DNA of 57,032 bases from Desulfovermiculus sp041686195. Lineage in GTDB: Bacteria; Desulfobacterota; Desulfovibrionia; Desulfovibrionales; Desulfothermaceae. How positions within the stretch are numbered: position 1 is the first letter of the stretch; the number at the start of each line of letters is the position of its first letter. The notes under the pieces were generated by a model that was not told the origin of the DNA, did no database searches, and was given only the letters and a program-made list of their open reading frames with translations. The DNA is taken from assembly GCA_041686195.1 (NCBI GenBank), contig JAWLEI010000011.1, positions 1-57,032 on the forward strand. The letters are read 5' to 3'. Positions 50,971 through 57,032 of this stretch are shown here, one piece after another. A program made the position numbers and the translations under genes.

Positions 50971-51020
50971 CATTTTGTTATATAGCGTATCTTGACATTT
51001 TGTCATATTGCACGTACATT
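50971..51020 (+). promoter_or_regulatory. toxin-antitoxin promoter with operator repeats
   Basis: TTGACA at 50992-50997, 17-bp spacer, TACATT at 51015-51020. The -35 lies in a perfect dyad TGACA-TTT-TGTCA, and a direct repeat CATTTTGTYATAT occurs at 50971-50983 and 50996-51008. This is the layout expected for autoregulation by an antitoxin or toxin-antitoxin complex. Start site near 51027, leader about 58 nt. Confidence 0.7.
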
Positions 51021-51084
51021 GTTTCCCTAAATGCGTTTTCTCTCGGCAATGACCTCGTATACTCAAAAAAACAAGGAGAAGGGC

Positions 51085-51348
51085 ATGTTAGTTACAATTG
51101 ATAAAAGAGGAAGCATCAGCTTGCCTTCTTCATTACGCAAAGATCTAGGGCTTGGACCCGGTTCCCATCTGGAACTCGCAGTCGAACCCGGTGGGGCCAT
51201 AACTCTCTACCCAGTTGCAATACACCGGGCAATAGAACTCAATGCTGAGGGCTTATCCAAGCTCGAGGAAGCCAGGGGATCAGGGCCGGGAGCCTTCCCA
51301 GAATGGTTTGATCAGGAGCTAGCCGATGCCCGAGATGATACCAAGTAA
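51085..51348 (+). CDS. AbrB/MazE-type antitoxin
   Basis: 87-residue DNA-binding antitoxin. The N-terminal swapped-hairpin AbrB domain is seen in VTIDKRGSISLPSSLRKDLGLGPGSHLELAV; the C-terminal part (from about 55) is acidic and would wrap the toxin. AAGGAG is 6 nt before the ATG; a longer frame with 18 extra residues is rejected. It overlaps the toxin gene by 23 bp and has its own promoter with operator-like repeats. Confidence 0.85.
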   Translation: MLVTIDKRGSISLPSSLRKDLGLGPGSHLELAVEPGGAITLYPVAIHRAIELNAEGLSKLEEARGSGPGAFPEWFDQELADARDDTK

Positions 51349-51628
51349 AAAATTTTCTGCTGACCTGGAAAAACTGAAAAGCAATAAGGCCCTGATCAAA
51401 AAAGTTGCCAAGTGCCTGATTTTTTTGGAAGTGAATCCTTTTCATCCAGGACTTCACATCGAACGGATTTCAAACGATCCAAGTGCATGGTCTGCCAGGG
51501 TGGACAAAATGTATCGGATCTCCTTTGAACCTTCTGCCTATCTTCCCTCAGGAAGCCCGGATTGGACATCACCACTCAGGCTCCTGCGCATCCTGACCCA
51601 TGACGACCTGTATAAAAATCCGCATTAA
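51326..51628 (+). CDS. RelE/ParE-superfamily toxin
   Basis: 100-residue basic protein with the RelE fold pattern: KKFSADLEKLKSNKALIKKV helices, then HPGLHIERISNDPSAWSARV and YRISFEP strands, and ending LLRILTHDDLYKNP, where the final His/Asp-Tyr region resembles the C-terminal catalytic region of RelE/YoeB ribonucleases. AGGAG 7 nt before the ATG, within the antitoxin gene. Whether it cleaves mRNA (RelE) or targets gyrase (ParE) cannot be settled. Confidence 0.82.
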   Translation: MPEMIPSKKFSADLEKLKSNKALIKKVAKCLIFLEVNPFHPGLHIERISNDPSAWSARVDKMYRISFEPSAYLPSGSPDWTSPLRLLRILTHDDLYKNPH

Positions 51629-51702
51629 TCCCCTGCATACTTCTCCATTTATCCTTGGCCTCTGCCCCGACAAAACTCTTCATAGCCTCATGGCGATAGG
51701 GA

Positions 51703-51740
51703 CCTTTTCCTGCCGGGCTCTTTTTCCCGGCAGGAAAAGG
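51703..51740. repeat. perfect 15-bp hairpin between toxin and pglC genes
   Basis: CCTTTTCCTGCCGGG and its exact complement CCCGGCAGGAAAAGG around an 8-nt loop CTCTTTTT. It lies 75 bp after the toxin stop (plus) and 57 bp after the pglC stop (minus), so it could end both converging transcripts, although no T tract follows the stem on either strand. Confidence 0.8.
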
Positions 51741-51796
51741 TCCATCCCCCTTTCCGTTCCATTCCGAGTGTTCCGTGGGCAAATCTCTTCTCCTGT

Positions 51797-52414
51797 TCAG
51801 TGAACCACAGTCTGCCAAATATACTTCAAATCCTTCCACAAGGACCAATTCTGGACATATTCCCTATTCAGCCGAACCTTGTCCGGCCAAATGACATTGA
51901 GGTTATATGCTTCCGGATCGTCCTTGTTTGCAAGGAGATCTTCTTCATTGCGGTATTTCAAGGTGGCCGGCCCGGTTATGCCCGGCCGCACGGAAAGGAC
52001 AACCCGGTCCTTGCCCTCCAAGAGATCCGCATATCCCGGCACATCCGGCCTGGGACCCACGAAGCTCATATCCCCTTTGAGCACGTTTATCAGCTGCGGC
52101 AGCTCGTCTATTTTGCTCTTCCGCCAGAAACGGCCCAAGCTGGTGATCCGCTGATCAGTACCCGTAGTCACTGTTGTGTCCATACCGGACACCTCGCGCA
52201 TAGTTCTGACCTTGATGACCCGAAAAATCCGGCCGTCCTTGCCCACCCGGTCCTGAGTGAAAAAACCGCTTTTGCGGGTGTCAATGCTTGCCAGCACCCA
52301 GGCAGGCAAAATGATCCACACAGTAAGGATTAAACCAATAACCGCACCTAAAAAATCGACGCTGCGCTTGGCAAGTCTTTGAACAACATTAAGGCTTGCT
52401 ATTTTCTCAGACAT
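51797..52414 (-). CDS. pglC: PglC-type polyprenyl-phosphate phosphoglycosyl transferase
   Basis: Monotopic membrane enzyme that starts glycan synthesis by moving a phospho-sugar from UDP-sugar to undecaprenyl phosphate. 205 residues from the ATG MSEKIASLNVVQ (GGAG upstream): an N-terminal re-entrant helix (VDFLGAVIGLILTVWIILPA), the cytosolic core with FRVIKVRTM, the catalytic Asp-Glu pair in KIDELPQLINVLKGDMSFVG, PRPDVPGY and VRPGITGPA. The open frame continues upstream through a dispersed repeat, but the family N-terminus and ribosome-binding site support this start. Confidence 0.92.
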   Translation of the reverse strand: MSEKIASLNVVQRLAKRSVDFLGAVIGLILTVWIILPAWVLASIDTRKSGFFTQDRVGKDGRIFRVIKVRTMREVSGMDTTVTTGTDQRITSLGRFWRKSKIDELPQLINVLKGDMSFVGPRPDVPGYADLLEGKDRVVLSVRPGITGPATLKYRNEEDLLANKDDPEAYNLNVIWPDKVRLNREYVQNWSLWKDLKYIWQTVVH

Positions 52415-52432
52415 ATAGGGTCTGCTCCACAG

Positions 52433-52543
52433 CAGTAGTGACGCATCAATTGCACGTTGTCGGTTTTCCCTCTTCGTCCTCCCTTGAGGGGGGTTGGGGT
52501 GTTTCTTCTTTTGCGACACCCAAGGCATGACAATACAGTAGTG
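52433..52543. repeat. dispersed palindromic element, copy 2, with 8-bp direct repeats
   Basis: Near-full match to copy 1 (for example CGGTTTTCCCTCTTCGTCC and TTTTGCGACACCCAAGGCAT). CAGTAGTG occurs at both ends (52433-52440 and 52536-52543), as expected for a target-site duplication. It lies between the sulfotransferase stop and the pglC start. Confidence 0.85.
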
Positions 52544-52565
52544 CCTGCCACTTATCATGGTCGCA

Positions 52566-53423
52566 TCAACTATACCCATACCGTTTCATGGTATCCTGGA
52601 TCTGGGGAATCAAGCGCTGAGAATTGGCCGTTCCAAGCATCTTTCGCCCTTTGCCAATGCTCTTCGAATACACGTTCATAACCGCTTGCTCAATAGTATT
52701 GGAAGACAGGCCAAAACCCAAAAAATCAATAATTCGCTGCAAATCTTGGCCTGGATTCCGGACAAAATCCTCATATCCGACCTCAATCCAGCGCTTTTCA
52801 GAGATATGGGCCAGGGCCAAAGCCGCATTGTCCACACAGCGCTTCCATTGGATGGCACAGACTTCCTCTAAAGAATACCTGGCCAGCAGGTCACCCATCC
52901 CATCCAGCTTCGGCCCCCAAAAAGACACACGGGCTTGGCTGGAAATCATCTTGGGTATCAGGTTTACAAAATACCGTATTCCGTAATAAGGAAGATCGGT
53001 CAAAGGCACAAAGCGGGCCTTGCGGGCCAGATAGGGGATATCCAGCTTCGCCTTCCACCGCTTGACAGCCGAACCTACAGCATCCAATCCATCCCGGCGG
53101 ATAAAAACATACTTTGCTTCCGGGACCACCTTATCCACAAACCCCACCCGCAATGAGTTGGCGCAGGTCTTTTCCACTACAGTCTGTGCCTGATATTTCT
53201 TGGCTACCCAGTCAAATTGTCTCCGGATATACCCCCGCACCTCCGGCCTGGCCATGTCCGGGGTAAATTCATCCGAAGGATAGCGCACATTCCCATGCCA
53301 CCAGATGTAGTTGATCTCATCGCACGGCCAGGTAGCCACAGCCGGCAGTGAAGTCAGCACATCGCGCAGCATGTTGGTGCCGGAGCGGGGAGCGCCGATA
53401 ATGATGAGTGGCTTGTATTGCAT
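52566..53423 (-). CDS. PAPS-type sulfotransferase
   Basis: Predicted to move sulfate from 3'-phosphoadenosine 5'-phosphosulfate to a sugar hydroxyl. 285 residues from the ATG MQYKPLIIIGAPRSGTNML, which contains the 5'-phosphosulfate loop GAPRSGT; the 3'-phosphate-binding strand-loop is likely YVFIRRDGLDAVGSAVKRWK (Arg and Ser). C-terminal region with YEDFVRNPGQDLQRIIDFLG is typical of the family. No signal peptide, so it acts on a cytoplasmic-side lipid-linked glycan or precursor. The ORF extends upstream through hairpin repeats, which are taken as non-coding. Confidence 0.85.
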   Translation of the reverse strand: MQYKPLIIIGAPRSGTNMLRDVLTSLPAVATWPCDEINYIWWHGNVRYPSDEFTPDMARPEVRGYIRRQFDWVAKKYQAQTVVEKTCANSLRVGFVDKVVPEAKYVFIRRDGLDAVGSAVKRWKAKLDIPYLARKARFVPLTDLPYYGIRYFVNLIPKMISSQARVSFWGPKLDGMGDLLARYSLEEVCAIQWKRCVDNAALALAHISEKRWIEVGYEDFVRNPGQDLQRIIDFLGFGLSSNTIEQAVMNVYSKSIGKGRKMLGTANSQRLIPQIQDTMKRYGYS

Positions 53424-53431
53424 CTCTTGCC

Positions 53432-53500
53432 TATACATATCGCGCTTAACGCGAAATGTGTACATGCGCTCTGAATTATACACTTTGCGTTTGACGCGAG
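53432..53500. repeat. GCGTTTGACGCGA-type hairpin repeats before sulfotransferase gene
   Basis: A hairpin at 53432-53462 (13-bp arms, 11 paired, loop CTTAA) and a degenerate partner around 53480-53500 with loop TTTGA. The first closely resembles the hairpin at 54704-54734 (shared CATATCGCGYTTRACGCGAAATG). It ends 9 bp before the chosen start codon. Confidence 0.75.
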
Positions 53501-53561
53501 GAGGGTAGTGCTTTTTTTCCATAACATTCCGAGAGCTCCGTTGGTCAATTCTTTCTCCCAC

Positions 53562-54689
53562 TCAAATCTCGACCCCAAGTTCCCGGTACACATCCAGGTA
53601 CCGCGCTTGGACAACACGGATATCAAATTCCTTTTCCACCATCTTCCGGGCAGCCCGGCCCATGTGCAGCCGTTGTTGTGAATCTTCGATGAGTTCCTGG
53701 ACTCTTTGAGTCAAGGCCTCGATATCCGGGTAGGAAACAAGATATCCTGTCTCACCGTCCCGGACTGCATCCCGGACACCGGGCACGTCAAAAGCGATAG
53801 TGGGCAGGCCGCTTGCAGCAGCCTCCAGAATCCCCCGCGGCAGGCCTTCTCTATAATACGAGGGGAAAAGGAGCAGATCGGCCTGGGCCAGCAAGGGCCT
53901 GACATCAGTGAGTCTGCCCAGGTACTTTACACTCTTTTGCTCCCGTACCCTCTTCGCAGTCACTGCATCCGGATGCACAGGATCTTCCTCTCCAGCCAAG
54001 ATAAACCTTGCCCCTGGCCATTTGGCCTGAATCCGCTTGGCCACCTCCACAAATTCTGGAACGCCTTTCTGGCCCAAGAGCCGTCCCAGCATGACCACAA
54101 CCGGGGACGAACCATCCCGCTCGTCCCGATCAGTCACGGCGAACCGCTCCACATCCACCCCGGATCCAGGGATAAGCCTGGCCTTTTCTGCATCCACCCA
54201 GCCCCTGTGTACAAACAGCGCTCGATCATCCCGATTTTGGAATATAATGGCATCAGTGCGGGGCCGAGCCAATCCATATCCCATGCCAGCCAAGCGGGAT
54301 GTTAACCCTCCGACAATAAACGCATGCCCCAGGCCGGTAATGGCATTGACCACCCGCACTACATTCCCCAAGGTCCGCCTGGCGGCCAAAGGCCCCAAAA
54401 TAACCGGCTTGGCATGGAAATGCTGAACAAGGGCAGGACGCCATTTTTTATAGATGGCAAGCAAACGGCGGTAGGCTTTAATATCAGTCACAGGGGAAAA
54501 CCCGCCCCGGTTAAAAACAACCGGCTCCAGATTCGCCCCCATCTCGCACAACGAACGGCTCTCTTTGTCATCCGCTGTGGCCAAAACCACCTCCCAGCCA
54601 GAGGACAGGAAATGCCGGATAAGCAAAGTACGGGAGCTGGTCAGGGCGTAGCCGCGGTTGGCGGCGAAGATAACTATGGGCTTCTGCAC
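53562..54689 (-). CDS. GT4-family glycosyltransferase
   Basis: Retaining GT-B glycosyltransferase, PglA-like in neighbourhood. About 375 residues from a GTG with AGAGGA 8 nt upstream (KPIVIFAANRGYAL follows, normal N-terminus). Donor-binding domain: PVVVMLGRLLGQKGVPEFVE, RFILAGEED, and the E-x7-E motif in REGLPRGILEAAASGLPTIA. A DAIIFQNRDDRALF strand ends the first domain. Likely adds the second sugar to the lipid-linked product of PglC. An ATG seven codons upstream lies on a hairpin repeat and is less likely. Confidence 0.9.
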   Translation of the reverse strand: MQKPIVIFAANRGYALTSSRTLLIRHFLSSGWEVVLATADDKESRSLCEMGANLEPVVFNRGGFSPVTDIKAYRRLLAIYKKWRPALVQHFHAKPVILGPLAARRTLGNVVRVVNAITGLGHAFIVGGLTSRLAGMGYGLARPRTDAIIFQNRDDRALFVHRGWVDAEKARLIPGSGVDVERFAVTDRDERDGSSPVVVMLGRLLGQKGVPEFVEVAKRIQAKWPGARFILAGEEDPVHPDAVTAKRVREQKSVKYLGRLTDVRPLLAQADLLLFPSYYREGLPRGILEAAASGLPTIAFDVPGVRDAVRDGETGYLVSYPDIEALTQRVQELIEDSQQRLHMGRAARKMVEKEFDIRVVQARYLDVYRELGVEI

Positions 54690-54703
54690 GTTGCATTCCT
54701 CTG

Positions 54704-54734
54704 TACCCATATCGCGTTTGACGCGAAATGGGTA
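54704..54734. repeat. hairpin repeat before GT4 gene
   Basis: TACCCATATCGCG and CGCGAAATGGGTA (12 of 13 paired) around loop TTTGA. Same family as the hairpin at 53432-53462; both sit just upstream of a glycosylation gene start. Confidence 0.8.
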
Positions 54735-54736
54735 AT

Positions 54737-54834
54737 TCAGGCTTGGGCCAGGATGTTGTACACGGTCTTGCGCGAAATTCCCAGGCGGGCTGCGATTTCC
54801 GTATTCTTTTTGAACCAAACCCGTACTGGGCACA
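54737..54834 (-). pseudogene. remnant of a helix-turn-helix protein
   Basis: One minus-strand frame reads NTEIAARLGISRKTVYNILA followed by Gln-Ala and a stop codon, a convincing helix-turn-helix C-terminus as in resolvase/transposase or regulator proteins. No start or other domain is present; upstream DNA is repeat copy 3. It is most likely the tail of a lost mobile-element or regulatory gene. Confidence 0.6.
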
Positions 54835-54840
54835 TCAGGT

Positions 54841-54912
54841 CCCCTCGAGGGGGAAGTCCAAGGGGGGTGTTTCTTTTTGTACGTCAATCGAGATATGCCA
54901 AGACACTAGTGT
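54841..54912. repeat. dispersed palindromic element, degraded copy 3
   Basis: Shares CCCCTCGAGGGG, GGGGTGTTTCTT and the end wording GTAGTGCC with copies 1-2 in the same orientation, but the middle has diverged. Lies between the GT2 and GT4 genes, next to the helix-turn-helix remnant. Confidence 0.6.
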
Positions 54913-55021
54913 AGTGCCCGGGCTCATCTCAAATGTCGCACATATAGACCCCCCCCTTGCTGATTTGAGGCCATGCGTATTTGACAAGGCACTCACAGCA
55001 AAAACATCGTGGTCGACTAAA

Positions 55022-55837
55022 TCATCGCATGCCTTGTATTAACGCTCGCCGCAAAAACCTTAGACATGACCATGCGACCAAAAAAGCATACAAAGGCTTA
55101 CCGATACAGCCTGATTGCAACACCTTGGCATATGTATCCAATTGGCCTTTTTGCATCCTCCATAACTGCCCTGAAAGTCCGCCTTTACCATATGACGCCT
55201 TGTGCAGGAATGCCAACGGCAGGTCACACCGGGCAATTTTTTGGCCCTCACAAGCGATGCTCAGCCACAGCAGGTAATCTTCAGAATAATACTTTCCGGG
55301 GGCAAATCGGCTCGGCAGGTTTCGACGCAACATGACAGATCGAGTCGGGAAGCGATTTGACCAAAGCAGACGGTTTCTTGTGACCAGGTAGAACTCCGCA
55401 TTCATTGTATCAACGCGCGAAGCGCTGGTCGCCTCTTCATCATCGGCCAACCGTCGTACGGCGTGACCTGTCAAAACGACATCCGGATGTTTACACATCC
55501 ACCGGTACTGGATCTCTATCTTCTGGGGATGCCAGCTGTCATCGGCATCAAGAAAGGCGATATAAGGCTGCTCTGCACGTTCCCAGCCAGCGTTCCGTGC
55601 CTCGCCCGGCCCACGGTTTTCCGGCTGCCTGATTACATGGACCCATCCATCCGGGTACCGATTCTGCAAAGCATGGAGTGCATCTATGGTTCCATTGCCG
55701 CTGCGGTCCTCCACCAAGATGACCTCGGCAGGGATGAGGGTCTGCGCAGCCACTGAGGCCACCGCGCGTTCGATGGTGTCCTTGCAGCGGTAGCAAGGAA
55801 TCACTACCGATACCTCCGCCATTGCAAATTCAGCCAT
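55022..55837 (-). CDS. GT2-family glycosyltransferase
   Basis: Inverting GT-A glycosyltransferase, 271 residues from the ATG MAEFAMAEVSVVIPC (a start 15 nt later is possible). Nucleotide-binding VSVVIPCYRCKDTIERAVAS, LVEDRSGNGT, the metal-binding Asp motif FLDADDSWHP, and YSEDYLLWLSIA with the likely catalytic Asp. A C-terminal helical tail may touch the membrane. It overlaps the upstream pyruvyl-transferase gene by 8 bp. Confidence 0.9.
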   Translation of the reverse strand: MAEFAMAEVSVVIPCYRCKDTIERAVASVAAQTLIPAEVILVEDRSGNGTIDALHALQNRYPDGWVHVIRQPENRGPGEARNAGWERAEQPYIAFLDADDSWHPQKIEIQYRWMCKHPDVVLTGHAVRRLADDEEATSASRVDTMNAEFYLVTRNRLLWSNRFPTRSVMLRRNLPSRFAPGKYYSEDYLLWLSIACEGQKIARCDLPLAFLHKASYGKGGLSGQLWRMQKGQLDTYAKVLQSGCIGKPLYAFLVAWSCLRFLRRALIQGMR

Positions 55838-57032
55838 GAACGGTCCCGCATGTTTCAAGGGCTGTTTCCACTCGTTGGACATATTCCGGCATGGTTGAAC
55901 GGAGCTTTTCCTTTACGCAGGGTTCCTGTTCGACCAGATTTTCCATTGCCGTTAAGAGGGTGCGGGTGCTGAGATCAGGAGTCGGCATCACCATCCATTC
56001 ATCTCCGAGCAGATCCCGGTTTATCCCGCGCGCCTTGACGCTATAGGCAATGGAAATGGTGGGCACACCGGATGAGAGCGCGGCGATGGCGGCATGGGTG
56101 CGTGCGCCGATGAAGAAGCGAAGATGGCTGACGATGTGCTTGATCTGGGCGGCATTGAGGTCGCTTGGCGTCATGGACAGGCGTCTTCCGAGGTCGGCAC
56201 AACGTTTCAGGAGGCTGTTCATGTAAGCCGCATCGTTGTTCTTGCCGGCACCACCCAGAGGCATCACATGGGGCACAAGCAGGACCGAAAAACCGCGTTC
56301 GACCACAGCGCGGATAAAACCTTCCACTTCCATGATAAGAGTCTGCTGCGGCTTCTTGTATCTTTCGATAAGGGGGCTGATATTCAGCCCGATCATCCCC
56401 TGCTCGGCTGATTCCGGCCAGAACGATACGTCATCCACCGCCTCCGGCGCAAGGGTAAACGCCGGGTCGACCATTTGCTTCACGTTGTCCAGCCCCAGCG
56501 TCTCAGTGAGGTATTCGAAGGAGACACTCTCTCGCACCAGAATCAGATCCATGCGCCCCAGATGACGTCGGATGGCGGGCACAAAGTCTGGTTCGCGTTC
56601 AAAAGGACCCACCGATGCTCCCCAGAGCACCACAGGCTTACCCATCTCCATGGCCAGCCCGTCCATTCCCATCAAAAGCGAAGGCAGGCGATAATCAAGG
56701 GAGTAGTTGTCGCCCCCCACGGATAATACCACATCCACGGACGCAATCTGCTCCTTCACCCAAGTCGGGAAAGGAAACGGCCACCCGGCCCGCTTTAAAA
56801 ACGCCAGCGGCAGCCGCTGGGCGTGCACCCAGTACCGCGTATGCCATGGCGTGAACGCAGTCACGAACTCGACTCCGTTTTCCTTTGCCTCCGGCCACTG
56901 GGTGCTATCTTGTTCGATGTTACCTGAGGGGACCAGCACTTCCACCTCACCATGGACTTTCCGCAAGGCGGCCACCGTGCTGCGAACAATAGCCTCGCAC
57001 CCGCGGTTGCCAAACGTCTTATGCCCGGTCAA
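55830..57032 (-). CDS. polysaccharide pyruvyl transferase family protein (5' end outside window)
   Basis: CsaB-type family that ketal-links pyruvate from PEP to sugars on surface glycans. The 400 visible residues start with TGHKTFGNRGCEAIVRSTV, close to the normal N-terminus (family G..N.GDEA), so only a few residues are likely missing beyond the right edge. Further motifs: VVLSVGGDNYSLDY, PVVLWGASVGPFE, and the C-terminal IGARTHAAIAALSSGVPTIS with YSVKARGI (family RxH...P.i...Y..K..G). Some family members are glycan-modifying enzymes of other specificity, so pyruvylation is inferred. Confidence 0.87.
   Translation of the reverse strand: MTGHKTFGNRGCEAIVRSTVAALRKVHGEVEVLVPSGNIEQDSTQWPEAKENGVEFVTAFTPWHTRYWVHAQRLPLAFLKRAGWPFPFPTWVKEQIASVDVVLSVGGDNYSLDYRLPSLLMGMDGLAMEMGKPVVLWGASVGPFEREPDFVPAIRRHLGRMDLILVRESVSFEYLTETLGLDNVKQMVDPAFTLAPEAVDDVSFWPESAEQGMIGLNISPLIERYKKPQQTLIMEVEGFIRAVVERGFSVLLVPHVMPLGGAGKNNDAAYMNSLLKRCADLGRRLSMTPSDLNAAQIKHIVSHLRFFIGARTHAAIAALSSGVPTISIAYSVKARGINRDLLGDEWMVMPTPDLSTRTLLTAMENLVEQEPCVKEKLRSTMPEYVQRVETALETCGTVHG

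Noticed and set aside
1..57032. CRISPR arrays, rRNA genes, tRNA genes, prophage or complete insertion sequences
   Set aside because: Looked for on both strands; no regularly spaced direct repeats, no rRNA or tRNA-like folds outside coding chance, and no intact transposase, integrase or phage structural gene were seen.

Overview
The window looks like a chromosomal segment of a Desulfovibrionales-type sulfate reducer (Desulfobacterota, formerly Deltaproteobacteria). This rests on gene content and order: psd-pssA-leuACDB as one run, a siroheme dehydrogenase/cytochrome-assembly/hemA cluster, a very long PEP-synthase-like protein, and a PglB-type oligosaccharyltransferase. No rRNA gene, tRNA gene, CRISPR array, prophage or intact insertion sequence was seen. 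The species cannot be named from this sequence alone.

Positions 1-38448 are almost all on the minus strand. From the left (each run is transcribed right to left): a secreted thermonuclease-like protein; a macromolecular-synthesis run of rpsU, terminator, mutS2, dnaG and rpoD; HU; fusA-type EF-G, otsA and rsmA; trxA-trxB-bamD with a near-consensus promoter lying inside the end of tsaD; fbp-tsaD; a pilT/pilU pair with a zinc-ribbon protein, ftsB, a TPR protein and a lipoprotein; a 1199-residue PEP-synthase-like protein, an M52 (hydrogenase maturation protease) homologue that has lost all three metal ligands, pcm, a lytic transglycosylase and pgsA; then psd, pssA, leuA, leuC, leuD, leuB and an ABC-F ATPase. 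Two inverted 60-bp copies of a double-hairpin repeat flank leuD.

Positions 38950-45204 are on the plus strand: precorrin-2 dehydrogenase, a CcsA/HemX-type membrane protein, hemA, a small conserved-looking protein, tilS (with an altered P-loop), a rhodanese, an SGNH esterase and a YchF-like GTPase. The first genes supply tetrapyrrole intermediates needed for siroheme, and thus for dissimilatory sulfite reductase, and for heme.

Positions 45327-57032 (minus strand) are a protein N-glycosylation/polysaccharide locus: PglB oligosaccharyltransferase, a PglF/WbpM-type membrane 4,6-dehydratase, a DegT-family aminotransferase, a PglC-type phosphoglycosyl transferase, a PAPS-type sulfotransferase, GT4 and GT2 glycosyltransferases and a pyruvyl-transferase family protein cut by the right edge. 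The likely logic is synthesis of an amino-dideoxy sugar, its attachment to undecaprenyl phosphate, extension and decoration by sulfate and possibly pyruvate, then transfer to asparagine in the periplasm. A toxin-antitoxin pair on the opposite strand interrupts the locus.

The most unusual feature is a set of short repeats inside the glycosylation locus. About 90 codons of repeat DNA (heptamer satellite plus a dispersed palindromic element) sit in frame inside the aminotransferase gene. The same element occurs before pglC, with an 8-bp direct repeat at its ends, and in a degraded form upstream of the GT4 gene. A second hairpin family precedes the sulfotransferase and GT4 genes. All functional calls come from reading motifs by eye; no database search was possible.
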